Assembly: GCF_000425725.1 (NCBI RefSeq)
Contig: NZ_KE384440.1
Coordinates: 318,317 to 382,316, forward strand
DNA from: Halomonas halocynthiae DSM 14573
Lineage (GTDB): Bacteria > Pseudomonadota > Gammaproteobacteria > Pseudomonadales > Halomonadaceae
Length of the DNA stretch: 64,000 bases
Direction of reading: 5' to 3'
Shown here: one piece after another, positions 16,391 through 24,678 of the stretch
How positions within the stretch are numbered: position 1 is the stretch's first letter
How the letters are laid out: every line of letters begins with the position of its first letter
Position numbers and translations under genes: made by a program
The notes under the pieces: model-generated
What the model saw: only the letters and a program-made list of their open reading frames with translations
Database searches by the model: none
What the model was told of the DNA's origin: nothing

Positions 16391-17965
16391 TTAGTGATCC
16401 TCTGTGCCGCGGGCACCTGACTTCCAAGACCAGTCGCGTAAACGTAGGTCAAACAAGTCCTTGCGGCGGTCTTTCAGGTTGGTTACCGAGCCTTCGTTGC
16501 GCACCATGGTCAGACGTGTCAGATCGAGGTCGGAAAACATGATCATCTCCGTGTTAGGCGTGGTTTCTGAGAGCACGGCGTCGTGAGGAAAGGCGAAATC
16601 TGACGGCGAGAAAACCGACGACTGAGCATACTGGATATCCAGGTTCTCAATGGATGGCACGTTGCCCACGCTGCCGCACAGCACTACATAGCACTCGTTC
16701 TCGATGGCGCGCGCCTGAGAGCAGTGGCGAACACGGAGATAACCGTTTTTTGTGTCGGTCCAGAACGGCACGAATAAGATGTCCATGTGCTGCTCAGCGA
16801 GTAGGCGCGATAGCTCGGGGAACTCGACATCGTAGCAGATCTGTATGCCAACTCGGCCGGCATCAGTGTCAAATACCTGTAAGTCGTCGCCGCCTTCAAC
16901 AACCCAGTCACGCCGCTCTTGGGGAGTAATGTGCAGCTTTGATTGACAATCGATAGAACCATCGCGATGGCACAGGTAAGAGACATTATATAAGCGGTCG
17001 TCTTCACCCACTTCAACCATGGAGCCGGCTACGATGTTAATGTTGTATGACACCGCCATGCGTGAGAGCTCGGTCTTAAAGCGTTCGGTAAAGCTGGCCA
17101 GAAAACGGATGGCAGCGTGTTGATCCTGTTGGGCAGCGCGGTCTTGAAGTCCCATTAACGGTGCGTTGAATAATTCTGGAAACACCGCAAAATCACTTTT
17201 GTAATCAGACAGCGCATCAACGAAGTACTCAACTTGTTGCAAGACGGCTTCCACGGAATCAAATTCGCGCATCTGCCATTGCACCGCGCCAACCCGCACC
17301 TGAGTTTTTCGCGACTCTAGGATGAGGTCTGCGGGTTCGTACAAAAAATTGTTCCATTCCAACAAGGTGGCATAGCCTTGGGATTTGTCATCTTCAGGCA
17401 AATAGTTGCGTAGCAGGCGTTTGACCTGAAATTCATTGGCCAATTGGAAAGAAAGAATGGGGTCGTAAATTTCTTTACGCGTTACTTGGTCGATGAACTG
17501 TGTCGGTGACATGCTATCGGCGTAAGCGTGGTATTGAGGGATGCGGCCCCCTGCCAGAATGGCCCGCAGGTTGAGGCTACGGCAAAGTTCTTTGCGAGCA
17601 TCGTACAAGCGCCTTCCTAGGCGGTAGCCGCGATAGGACGGGTGGATCAACACGTCTAGCCCATACATCGCATCACCTGTCGGGCTATCGAGAATTACCT
17701 CGCGTGTACCGATGAGGTCATTGTAGCGGTGTGGGTTGGTAAACTCATCGTAAGACACTCGAACGGTCAGGGCGATGCCAACTAGCCGGTCATCATCCTC
17801 GATAGCAATTTGGCCATCGGGAAAAGAGCTAATTAAGGTATCCATGGTGTGCTTTGACCAAGCACCGCCGAGATCGTTGTAAACCGCGTCCATCAAGGTC
17901 TCGAGCTGGGAGTAGTCGTCGCTGGTCAAATTACGCAGAGTCAGCTGTAGGTCATCGAGGGCCAT
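16391..17965 (-). CDS. Bifunctional GNAT acetyltransferase / nitrilase-family carbon-nitrogen hydrolase
   Basis: 524 aa fusion. Residues 1-190 form a GNAT domain with acetyl-CoA loop HPSYRGYRLGRRLYDARKEL; residues about 225-500 form a nitrilase domain with catalytic Glu in DFAVFPELFNAPL, Lys in SKLHITPQE and Cys in GIQICYDVEFPEL, so both active sites look intact. Fusions of this type are widespread in proteobacteria and annotated as bifunctional, but the natural amide substrate is not known. Heads the unit with mtfA and the TVP38 gene. ATG ends at 17965. Confidence 0.9.
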   Translation of the reverse strand: MALDDLQLTLRNLTSDDYSQLETLMDAVYNDLGGAWSKHTMDTLISSFPDGQIAIEDDDRLVGIALTVRVSYDEFTNPHRYNDLIGTREVILDSPTGDAMYGLDVLIHPSYRGYRLGRRLYDARKELCRSLNLRAILAGGRIPQYHAYADSMSPTQFIDQVTRKEIYDPILSFQLANEFQVKRLLRNYLPEDDKSQGYATLLEWNNFLYEPADLILESRKTQVRVGAVQWQMREFDSVEAVLQQVEYFVDALSDYKSDFAVFPELFNAPLMGLQDRAAQQDQHAAIRFLASFTERFKTELSRMAVSYNINIVAGSMVEVGEDDRLYNVSYLCHRDGSIDCQSKLHITPQERRDWVVEGGDDLQVFDTDAGRVGIQICYDVEFPELSRLLAEQHMDILFVPFWTDTKNGYLRVRHCSQARAIENECYVVLCGSVGNVPSIENLDIQYAQSSVFSPSDFAFPHDAVLSETTPNTEMIMFSDLDLTRLTMVRNEGSVTNLKDRRKDLFDLRLRDWSWKSGARGTEDH

Positions 17966-18049
17966 GGTAAAAGTTCCGAGACGGTATATGAGAGTGCCAG
18001 TTTAGCATTTGCACTGACCTGCCTGTCAGCGTGGTTGATGAACCATAAG

Positions 18050-18454
18050 CTAATCAAACATAGTGGCAATACTTGCCTTGGCAACTTGTGCATCCTGGTC
18101 TGCCTTGACGCCGGATACACCAACGCCACCAACGACCTGGCCTTCAATGACAATAGGCACACCGCCTTCCAATAGCCCATGTAATGGTGCCGATAAAAAG
18201 GCATTGCGCCCGTTATTGATCATTTCTTCAAAAAACTGAGTTTCTTTGTGGCTGAAGGCTGCTGTGCGGGCTTTTTGTGCGCTGATCATTGCCGTCATGG
18301 GCGCCGCGCCGTCTAACCTGCGTAAGCCGACTAATTCACCGCTGTCATCAACCACTGAAACGGTGATCTTCCAGCCGTTTTGCTGAGCTTTCTGTTGGGC
18401 CGTATTCAGGATGGCATTAACTTCCGCAAGGCCAAGAATAAACTTCTGTTGCAT
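18050..18454 (-). CDS. GlcG/HbpS family protein (DUF336)
   Basis: 134 aa. Characteristic strings GLRRLDGAAPMTAMISAQKARTA and GGVPIVIEGQVVGGVGVSG define the heme-degrading/GlcG fold. The family contains extracellular HbpS and cytosolic GlcG or PduO C-domain proteins; here there is no signal peptide. Start set at the ATG ending at 18454, with AGGAG 7 bases upstream; the extended frame would begin within the leader. Function here is unknown, possibly cofactor- or corrinoid-linked by fold. Confidence 0.85.
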   Translation of the reverse strand: MQQKFILGLAEVNAILNTAQQKAQQNGWKITVSVVDDSGELVGLRRLDGAAPMTAMISAQKARTAAFSHKETQFFEEMINNGRNAFLSAPLHGLLEGGVPIVIEGQVVGGVGVSGVKADQDAQVAKASIATMFD

Positions 18455-18875
18455 GTAATTCTCCTTTTTATAGTAAGTTGTTGAGCAGAGAAGCATCGCC
18501 TGCCAAGAGCGAAAGTCATCAGCCTGGCTGAGCGTTAGGGTCTGTCATAAACCATTGAGCTTACTGTTAGCCAGCAGCACTGACAACTGACTCGCGCCTG
18601 GTGAAAATAGATAGCTCAACGGTGTTGCTATAGCTGCAACTCTGTTGAGAGCATACTGTTTAGAGTGAGGTCGAGCAGGTTTGGGAAGAAAAGTGGCCTG
18701 CATATGTTGCATTGCACAAAAATAGCGTCTATGCTGCATGGCAACATGGATGGTTGCCGATATGGAACGGTTTCCGTTGTGACCAACGTTGTTATAAACG
18801 TTACTGTAAACAAAGGGGCAGGCCGGTTGGTTGTGACGCCCGCCCGAGCCATTATGCGATGCGAGGAGTTACCCA
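18455..18875. other. Intergenic region between GlcG-like gene and phasin
   Basis: About 420 bp of divergent leader. The only noticeable pattern is a TGC/GCA-rich stretch at 18699-18745 (TGCATATGTTGCATTGCA then GCTGCATGGCAACA), which resembles the TGC-rich targets reported for PhaR-type repressors of polyhydroxyalkanoate genes. That interpretation is tentative. No gene is supportable. Confidence 0.35.
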
Positions 18876-19259
18876 ATGTCTAATGATATGTCTAACAAAT
18901 TTACCGAGCAGCTTGAAGAAATGATGGTATCGCCGCTGCGTGGTATTGGTGCAATGAACCTTGAATTCACCGAAAAAATGGTAAATGCCCAGCTTGATTC
19001 GGCGCGAGCGATGGCAGACCTAGGCCTGGCTCAGGCGCGTGTCTGGCTTGAAGTCAAAGATGCTGACGGTTTCAAACAGGCTGTTGAGAGCCAGCAGAAA
19101 GCGGCACAACAAGCCGGTGAGCGTTTAAAGAAAGACTCAGAAGCGCTGATGAGTCTGAGTCAAGACTACCTGCAGAAGGGGCAGAAAATGACCGAAGAGC
19201 AGGGTAAAAAAGTACAGAAGGCGGCTGATGAGCAGGTTAAGTCAGCCGGTAAGCGCTAA
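18876..19259 (+). CDS. phaP: Phasin family protein (PHA granule-associated)
   Basis: 127 aa, entirely helical and without Cys. Residues 1-70 contain the amphipathic segment FTEQLEEMMVSPLRGIGAMN and ALA/Gln-rich repeats (DLGLAQARVW, VESQQKAAQQAGERLKK) typical of phasin_2 proteins; the Lys-rich C-terminus resembles histone-like tails. Phasins coat polyhydroxybutyrate granules and stabilise their size. GAGGAG lies 7 bases before ATG 18876. A strong terminator follows, so the gene is monocistronic. No phaC/phaR is present in the window. Confidence 0.87.
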   Translation: MSNDMSNKFTEQLEEMMVSPLRGIGAMNLEFTEKMVNAQLDSARAMADLGLAQARVWLEVKDADGFKQAVESQQKAAQQAGERLKKDSEALMSLSQDYLQKGQKMTEEQGKKVQKAADEQVKSAGKR

Positions 19260-19335
19260 GTTTGATGGACTGAAGGCCGCTTAATTCGCCGCTTTGGTCA
19301 ATGATTCTGGCAAGTGAATGGCCTTAGGGCCTTGG

Positions 19336-19363
19336 AAGCCACCGCACTGCGGTGGCTTTTTTT
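19336..19363 (+). terminator. Strong rho-independent terminator after phasin
   Basis: AAGCCACCGC (19336-19345) pairs with GCGGTGGCTT (19349-19358) around a 3-nt loop and is followed by T7 (19357-19363). Ten-base-pair stem with GC core. Confidence 0.92.
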
Positions 19364-19489
19364 CGTGTGTGTTATCCAGCGGGTTGTTGCGCCCCATTAT
19401 TGCGTTGTCGCCGCTTTCTTTGGGCAACTGGCAGAGCTTTCTTGGTTTTTTCTTAAGACACTTTTATGAACTACAGTTCTCTCTTCATA

Positions 19490-19499
19490 TTGTAGACAA
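19490..19499. promoter_or_regulatory. Putative purine-regulon operator, site 1 of three before tsx-like gene
   Basis: TTGTAGACAA, a 9/10 match to TTGTATACAA. Together with the sites at 19513 and 19535 it forms an array with centres 23 and 22 bp apart, about two helical turns, ahead of the Tsx-like gene. Confidence 0.5.
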
Positions 19500-19512
19500 A
19501 AAAATTGATTTT

Positions 19513-19522
19513 AAGTATACAG
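19513..19522. promoter_or_regulatory. Putative purine-regulon operator, site 2 before tsx-like gene
   Basis: AAGTATACAG keeps the GTATAC core of the consensus TTGTATACAA. Middle member of the three-site array. Confidence 0.5.
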
Positions 19523-19534
19523 TTTTGGTGTGTA

Positions 19535-19544
19535 TGGTAGACAA
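19535..19544. promoter_or_regulatory. Putative purine-regulon operator, site 3 before tsx-like gene
   Basis: TGGTAGACAA, the most divergent of the three (8/10 to TTGTATACAA), about 95 bp upstream of the start codon. Confidence 0.4.
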
Positions 19545-19637
19545 GGGCTGCGATACCGCCATAACCCAGCGCGTGTTGTTGCCTCTGCGCGTCATGGACG
19601 CGAATCTCAAATAATTACAGAAAATGGGGATTCACTG

Positions 19638-20513
19638 ATGAGCACTGGTACCAATGTGCCGCAAAAAGCCGCCTTAGCTTCTTTTGTGGCGTGTGCAGTA
19701 CTCTTTTCCGGCAGCCTTCAGGCAGCAACGTTTAGCGACACTCATGTCGGTTATCGCTACGGCACGCAATTTACTGAGCCGAATAACCGAAAAAAGGTCA
19801 CCAAGCATATACTTAGCCTTAGTCACGTCAGTGGTTACTCGCTAGGCCAGAATTTTTTTAACCTAGACGTGCTGCAGTCAGACAGCGCCGACCCTTCAAG
19901 TGGAAATGATGACAATGGAGCAACTGAGGCATATTTGACATATCGCCACCAGCTTCATTACGGGAAGGTGTTTGGCGAACCTTTGGCGTTTGGTCCAGTG
20001 AAAGATATGGCCTTAAGTGCTGGCGTTGATCTTAATACCAAAAACACCACTTTCGCGCCACGCAAGCGCCAGGTAGTCATTGGTCCTACCTTCAAGTTTG
20101 ATGTGCCAAGAGGGTTTGTTGATCTCAGTCTGTTCTATTCTCGGGAGTGGAACCATTGCGGGTTACCGCCCTGTGGTGCCCCAGGTAACAGTAATGACAT
20201 CCTGTTCGATCCGTATTACCAGATTAACTTGGCTTGGGGGCTGCCGTTCGACGTGGGGACTGTGCCCATGACATTTAACGGCTTCTATAACTACAACGGC
20301 AAGAAAGGGGATGACTACTTTGGCGTGGCTACCAAGCCCGAACAGTTGATGCGTACCGCTTTGTTGGCTGATGTGGGCAAGCTAGCCTGGGGAGAGAGCA
20401 ATACGCTGTGGGGAGGTGTCGGTTATGAGTACTGGCGAAATAAGTTTGGTAACCACGACAAACCCGGTGTGGATACCGATGCACTGACATTCAACCTTGA
20501 GTGGCATTTCTGA
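19638..20513 (+). CDS. Tsx-like nucleoside-specific outer-membrane channel protein
   Basis: 291 aa outer-membrane beta-barrel of the Tsx/OmpK family, which passes nucleosides. Signal peptide MSTGTNVPQKAALASFVACA... with cleavage after QAA near residue 30; the mature protein begins with SDTHVGYRYGTQFTEP and ends with the aromatic strand LTFNLEWHF required for BAM assembly. Start set at ATG 19638, which gives the signal peptide and has GGGGATT upstream; the upstream in-frame extension is leader. Three operator-like sites precede it, and it sits at the head of the purine cluster, so entry of purine compounds or nucleosides is the likely role. Confidence 0.85.
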   Translation: MSTGTNVPQKAALASFVACAVLFSGSLQAATFSDTHVGYRYGTQFTEPNNRKKVTKHILSLSHVSGYSLGQNFFNLDVLQSDSADPSSGNDDNGATEAYLTYRHQLHYGKVFGEPLAFGPVKDMALSAGVDLNTKNTTFAPRKRQVVIGPTFKFDVPRGFVDLSLFYSREWNHCGLPPCGAPGNSNDILFDPYYQINLAWGLPFDVGTVPMTFNGFYNYNGKKGDDYFGVATKPEQLMRTALLADVGKLAWGESNTLWGGVGYEYWRNKFGNHDKPGVDTDALTFNLEWHF

Positions 20514-20540
20514 CGGTGTTATCGCTAGTAACAACAATAA

Positions 20541-20550
20541 CTGTATACAA
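20541..20550. promoter_or_regulatory. Putative purine-regulon operator upstream of the NCS2 permease
   Basis: CTGTATACAA; the surrounding 13-mer TAACTGTATACAA (20538-20550) is repeated identically at 22729-22741. About 90 bp before the permease start. Confidence 0.6.
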
Positions 20551-20639
20551 CTTTGTGTCTAAATGATGACAGTTTGTTGGTTATCAGTAAGCAACTGTTG
20601 TATTCAGTAGTGACTGACAACAAATCCTTGGATAGTCCC

Positions 20640-22043
20640 ATGCAGACAAACATCAAGAATACTTCACTGTTCGACTTTCATGGCAAGCCGTCTTTTCTGA
20701 AGGCGCTGCCTCTTTCTTTGCAGCATGTGTTGGCAATGATTGCCGGGGTAATCACGCCACCCATCATTATTGCTGGCGTAGTGGGCAGTACACCACAGGA
20801 GAAATTGTTACTGATCCAGATCGCGGTACTGGCATCTGGTGTCTGTACGCTCTTTCATTTGTATGGAGTCTGGAAGTTTGGCGCACGTCTGCCGGCTATC
20901 TTTGGTGTGGGTTTTGCTTATGTGCCGACGTTGATTGCTGTGGGTGCTCAGTACGGTATTGGTGGCATTCTGGGGGCGCAGCTGGTTGGTGGTATCACCA
21001 TGATGGTGGTTGGCTACTTTATTCAATATATTCGCCACCTTTTTCCGCCGGTTGTGGCGGGTACGGTGGTACTGGTTATCGGTTTGTCGCTGTATGACAT
21101 TGCCGTTAGGTATATGGCGGGCAGCGGCAATGTGAACGCACCAAACTTTGGTGACCCAATGAACTGGGTCGTTGGTTTGGTGACGTTACTGACGGTACTT
21201 TTTGCCTCGCAGTTTGGTAAGGGGGTGGTCAAGCTGGCTGCGATCATCGTGGGCATTCTGGTGGGCTACTCCTTGGCGCTGGCACTGGGCATGGTCAACT
21301 TTGACCCGATACTCAATGCCAGCTGGGTCGCTGTTCCTGAGTTCATGCCGTTTGAGCTTGAGTTTCACACTGGCGCTATCATCTCCATGGTGGTGATTTG
21401 TGTTATCAATTCGGTTCAGACCATTGGTGATCTGTCAGCCACCAGTGTGGGTGGCATGAACCGTGAGCTCAAAACATCAGAGTTGACGGGTGGTTTGCTA
21501 GGAAATGGTTTGACCACCGTGCTCAGCTCGTTTTTTGGTGCACTGCCAACCTCCACCTTCAGCCAGAATGTTGGCATTGTTGCTATGACCAAGGTCATCA
21601 GCCGCTATGTGTTAGCGATTGCTGGCGTATTCATGGTGCTGGCTGGCCTGAGCCCAAAGTTTGGCGCGGTGATGACGACCATTCCTTATCCTGTGCTGGG
21701 AGGTGCCACTATCACGGTATTCGGCATGATTACCATGACAGGCATTCAGTTGCTGATTAAAGATGAGTTGTCAGCCCGTAACATGACTATTGTCGGCTTA
21801 TCGTTGGCGCTTAGCTTGGGCATCGCCCAAGTACCTGCCGCTATTGCCCAGTTACCTGAAGGCCTAATTAGCGTGATAGGCGGCGCTCCTATTGTTGTGG
21901 CGGCGATTACGGCGTTTGTGCTGAACATCGTATTGCCTAAGCACAGCTTGGCTGATGAACAAAAAGAGCGCGAAAATATCGCTAAAGCAGATGCCGAAGC
22001 CAGTGCTAAGCACTATGCGCAGGCCTCTGGCAATGCTGAATAA
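20640..22043 (+). CDS. NCS2 family uracil-xanthine/uric acid permease
   Basis: 467 aa inner-membrane symporter. NCS2 signature regions are visible: LSLQHVLAMIAGVITPPI (TM1), PAIFGVGFAYVPTL with the TM3 half-helix, and QTIGDLSATSVGGMNRE leading to the Gln/Asn-Pro motif SFFGALPTSTFSQNVG (TM10). About 14 helices, C-terminal charged tail ASAKHYAQ. Residue pattern agrees with the xanthine/urate branch (XanQ, PucJK, UacT), and its place next to urate catabolic genes supports urate or xanthine with H+ or Na+. Start at ATG 20640 rather than the earlier in-frame ATG at 20553, which lies only 3 bp downstream of the operator and lacks homology. Confidence 0.9.
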   Translation: MQTNIKNTSLFDFHGKPSFLKALPLSLQHVLAMIAGVITPPIIIAGVVGSTPQEKLLLIQIAVLASGVCTLFHLYGVWKFGARLPAIFGVGFAYVPTLIAVGAQYGIGGILGAQLVGGITMMVVGYFIQYIRHLFPPVVAGTVVLVIGLSLYDIAVRYMAGSGNVNAPNFGDPMNWVVGLVTLLTVLFASQFGKGVVKLAAIIVGILVGYSLALALGMVNFDPILNASWVAVPEFMPFELEFHTGAIISMVVICVINSVQTIGDLSATSVGGMNRELKTSELTGGLLGNGLTTVLSSFFGALPTSTFSQNVGIVAMTKVISRYVLAIAGVFMVLAGLSPKFGAVMTTIPYPVLGGATITVFGMITMTGIQLLIKDELSARNMTIVGLSLALSLGIAQVPAAIAQLPEGLISVIGGAPIVVAAITAFVLNIVLPKHSLADEQKERENIAKADAEASAKHYAQASGNAE

Positions 22044-22093
22044 CGGTGGCTGAGCCTTTGGTTTACGACAGCTGAGTTTTTTGTTGCGAAATA

Positions 22094-22125
22094 ATACGCC
22101 CCAGCCTTTAGTGGCTGGGGCGTAT
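22094..22125. terminator. Bidirectional hairpin between NCS2 permease and uraD
   Basis: A perfect 13-bp stem, ATACGCCCCAGCC (22094-22106) with GGCTGGGGCGTAT (22113-22125), and a 6-nt loop. It separates convergent genes; T tracts are weak on both sides. Confidence 0.75.
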
Positions 22126-22159
22126 GTGTGCAGAAACCAGGTGGCATTACATCAATGGG

Positions 22160-22693
22160 TTACTTCTGATCGTTCGCACGAGCCTCCAGGCGGAAAAAGG
22201 CGATACGGTTAATTTGTTCGATGACAGTGTGGCGTTCCTGGACGGGGTCATTTTTCAATCGTGTTTCGAACGCTTCAAGAATAATGTGGCGGTTGCTGCC
22301 TTTTACTGCCATCACAAAAGGAAAGTCGAAACGCGCTTTATAGGCAGTATTCAGGTGTTCGAAGCGAGCCATTTCTTCAGGTGTGCACTGGTCAAGGCCA
22401 GCGCCTGCTTGTTCCTGGGTTGAGTCGTCGGTGAGGTCGCCGGCAATTGCTGCTTTACCGGCAAGGTCTGGGTGAGCACGAACTACTGCAAGTTGTTTTT
22501 CCGGCGAAGCGCTGGATAGCACACTGCCCATCAGTTGGGCGAGTTCAGCGGGTTGGTCGTGTTTTTCTTCTAAGCCACGTTCCCACGCTAGTTCGGCCAC
22601 CCAGGGTGAATGCTCATAGATTTCACCGAAATTAGCGACAAATGTCGCTTTGTCCATCTGGCTGGGGCGAGGTGTTAAGGCATTGATTGTCAT
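22160..22693 (-). CDS. uraD: 2-oxo-4-hydroxy-4-carboxy-5-ureidoimidazoline (OHCU) decarboxylase
   Basis: 177 aa, the usual length. Converts OHCU to S-(+)-allantoin, third step from urate, giving the enantiomer that spontaneous decay would not. The catalytic His is in RAHPDLAGKA, and FGEIYEHSPWVAELAW and FDFPFVMAVKG are conserved substrate-pocket strings. Start placed at the ATG ending at 22693 with GGAG upstream; the 16-residue extension would run into the operator at 22732. Divergently transcribed from uraH-puuD, and both share the control region. Confidence 0.93.
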   Translation of the reverse strand: MTINALTPRPSQMDKATFVANFGEIYEHSPWVAELAWERGLEEKHDQPAELAQLMGSVLSSASPEKQLAVVRAHPDLAGKAAIAGDLTDDSTQEQAGAGLDQCTPEEMARFEHLNTAYKARFDFPFVMAVKGSNRHIILEAFETRLKNDPVQERHTVIEQINRIAFFRLEARANDQK

Positions 22694-22731
22694 TGTGGTG
22701 CTCCGCGTCGGCAAGTGAACAGTACGACTAA

Positions 22732-22741
22732 CTGTATACAA
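22732..22741. promoter_or_regulatory. Putative purine-regulon operator between uraD and uraH
   Basis: CTGTATACAA, in the same 13-mer context as the site at 20541. It lies 39 bp upstream of uraD and 144 bp upstream of uraH, so it can serve both divergent units. Confidence 0.6.
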
Positions 22742-22884
22742 TAAAATGTTTGAAATGTACTCTTGATGAATATAAAAGTGTATTCATGTGTAGAGGTGAG
22801 TGTGGTGACAAGCTATGCTTACTTTCTGAGAATATTTTACCAGACAGCATTGTTGTCGAGATAAACATCATAGGGAGAATATAC

Positions 22885-23238
22885 ATGGGACGCCTGACGA
22901 CTCACGTTCTTGATACTGCTTTGGGATGCCCTGGCAAAGGAATCTTCATTGAGTTGTATCGTATTGACGGTGAAAGTCGCCAAAAACTGGCTGAGGTTGT
23001 GACGAATCATGATGGTCGCTGTGATGCGCCCATTCTGGAAGGAGACGATTTCACTACAGGGGAGTATGAGCTGGTGTTTCATGCTGGGGCCTATATGCGT
23101 GCCCAAGGGCTCAAGGCCGAAGAGCCGCGCTTTTTGGATGTGATTCCACTGCGCTTTGGTGTATCTGATGCCCGTGAGCATTATCATGTGCCGCTGCTGG
23201 TCTCTCCTTATAGCTATTCTACTTATCGTGGCAGCTGA
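22885..23238 (+). CDS. uraH: 5-hydroxyisourate hydrolase (transthyretin-like)
   Basis: 117 aa homologue of transthyretin that hydrolyses the unstable urate oxidation product 5-hydroxyisourate to OHCU. It starts [17 protein letters not shown], whose His is a catalytic residue, has the [18 protein letters not shown] region and ends with the diagnostic C-terminal tetrapeptide YRGS. No signal peptide, so cytosolic. Start fixed at ATG 22885 by AGGGAG 9 bases upstream and by family length; the 45-residue in-frame extension is leader. 86 bp before puuD. Confidence 0.96.
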   Translation: MGRLTTHVLDTALGCPGKGIFIELYRIDGESRQKLAEVVTNHDGRCDAPILEGDDFTTGEYELVFHAGAYMRAQGLKAEEPRFLDVIPLRFGVSDAREHYHVPLLVSPYSYSTYRGS

Positions 23239-23324
23239 TGCTGTTAACTTCGTGACCCAATGACGCTTTGAGCCTGCGTGACGTTTCCAAGCGGGCATTG
23301 TGCAAACAACAAGAGACCAGAGCC

Positions 23325-24560
23325 ATGCAAGCTTACCTGTTGGAATTTGCCAACCTCCTGTTGAGGTGGCTTCACGTAATCGCGGCTATCGCCTGGATTG
23401 GTGAGTCGATCTACTTTGTCATGTTGGATAATGGATTACGTCCACCCAAGGCAGAAGAAGATAAGAAAAAAGGTGTTTTTGGTGAAATGTGGGCGGTTCA
23501 TGGTGGTGGTTTCTATCATAACCAGAAATACGCTAGCGCCCCGGAAAAGTTACCCAGTGACCTGCATTGGTCATTCTGGAAAGCCTATACCACGTGGCTG
23601 TCGGGCTTTGGTTTGTTCTTGCTGTTGTACGTCTCCAACTCGGGTATCTACCTCGTTAACCCCAATAGTGACTGGGCCTGGGTTGCTGGTTTGAGTTCTT
23701 GGCAAGCGAGTTTAGTGGCATTGGCCTTTCTTGCCTCCGGCTGGATTGTGTACAACGAGCTGTGTAAACGCATCAGTCCTAATATGGAGCGCGACGGTAT
23801 CTTGAGTATTGCCGTTGCTGTCATGATGATTGGGGTTGCCTACCTCAGTACCCACATTTTTCCGGGGCGTGCGGCGTTCTTGTTGTCCGGTGCGGTCATG
23901 GCAACGGCCATGTCTGCCAACGTATTCTTCTGGATTATTCCTGGCCAACGCCGCATGGTGAAAGCTATGAAGGCGGGCGAAAAGCCCAACCCGCTTGATG
24001 GTAAGCGCGGCAAGCAACGCTCTGTTCATAATACGTATTTCACGTTGCCAGTGGTGCTGTTGATGCTCAGCACACACTACTCGTTCATTTTTTCCCATGA
24101 GCTATCGTGGGTTTTGATGGTTTTGTTTATCTTTGCGGGTGCTTTAATTCGCCAGTTCTTTGTGCTGATGCATGCCGGCTACATCAAGCCGGCTTATCCT
24201 GCTGCGGGTGTGGCATTGATTTTGATAGCGATCTGGGTCGGCGCACCGAGCAGTACATCCTCTGAAGAGGTCACTACCCTGGAGGGGGGGGCAGGTGAAA
24301 CCCAATCTATCGAAATAAAAGATGGGGACATGCTGAGTGCCAATGAAGGAATTATTCAGGCGCGTTGCGCTAGCTGTCATGCGGAAAACCCGACGCATGC
24401 GGCTTTTGCGGCGGCGCCTGCAGGAATTGTTTTGGACAGCCACGACGCCATACAGCGCCAGATTACACAGATTAAGGATGTTGTTGAAAGCGGCTACATG
24501 CCATTGGGCAATATCACCGGGATGACGGAAGGTGAGCGTAATAGTATCGCTCAGTGGTAA
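23325..24560 (+). CDS. puuD: Membrane urate hydroxylase PuuD with C-terminal cytochrome c domain
   Basis: 411 aa. The N-terminal about 300 residues form the eight-helix DUF989 urate oxidase domain (LLLRWLHVIAAIAWIGESIYF, WTFWKAYTTW-type WSFWKAYTTWLSGF and NTYFTLPVVLLMLSTHY); after a linker (SSTSSEEVTTLEGG) comes a cytochrome c domain with heme site CASCH (about residue 353) and axial Met in SGYMPLGN. Known PuuD oxidises urate to 5-hydroxyisourate and passes electrons to the respiratory chain instead of making peroxide as uricase does. Start at ATG 23325 fits the family; the 19 residues before it are leader. Cotranscribed with uraH. Confidence 0.94.
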   Translation: MQAYLLEFANLLLRWLHVIAAIAWIGESIYFVMLDNGLRPPKAEEDKKKGVFGEMWAVHGGGFYHNQKYASAPEKLPSDLHWSFWKAYTTWLSGFGLFLLLYVSNSGIYLVNPNSDWAWVAGLSSWQASLVALAFLASGWIVYNELCKRISPNMERDGILSIAVAVMMIGVAYLSTHIFPGRAAFLLSGAVMATAMSANVFFWIIPGQRRMVKAMKAGEKPNPLDGKRGKQRSVHNTYFTLPVVLLMLSTHYSFIFSHELSWVLMVLFIFAGALIRQFFVLMHAGYIKPAYPAAGVALILIAIWVGAPSSTSSEEVTTLEGGAGETQSIEIKDGDMLSANEGIIQARCASCHAENPTHAAFAAAPAGIVLDSHDAIQRQITQIKDVVESGYMPLGNITGMTEGERNSIAQW

Positions 24561-24583
24561 CGCATTACGTCGATCTATTTGGC

Positions 24584-24614
24584 ATAATCGCCCACCTTAA
24601 CGGTGGGCGATTAT
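24584..24614. terminator. Hairpin after puuD
   Basis: Perfect 13-bp stem ATAATCGCCCACC (24584-24596) with GGTGGGCGATTAT (24602-24614) and a 5-nt loop. No long T run follows, but the position 24 bp after the stop supports termination. Confidence 0.75.
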
Positions 24615-24632
24615 CGTATCGACTCTCATAAT

Positions 24633-24642
24633 ACGTATACAA
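24633..24642. promoter_or_regulatory. Putative purine-regulon operator upstream of the GntR gene (autoregulation)
   Basis: ACGTATACAA, 37 bp before the regulator's start codon, the position expected for autorepression. Confidence 0.55.
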
Positions 24643-24678
24643 TAAACGCAATATAGGGTTTCAATAGGCGATAAAATA

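Noticed and set aside
22750-22884. 45-codon N-terminal extension of uraH
   Set aside because: UraH family begins at [10 protein letters not shown]; a good ribosome site precedes ATG 22885, and the extension is leader in the divergent control region.
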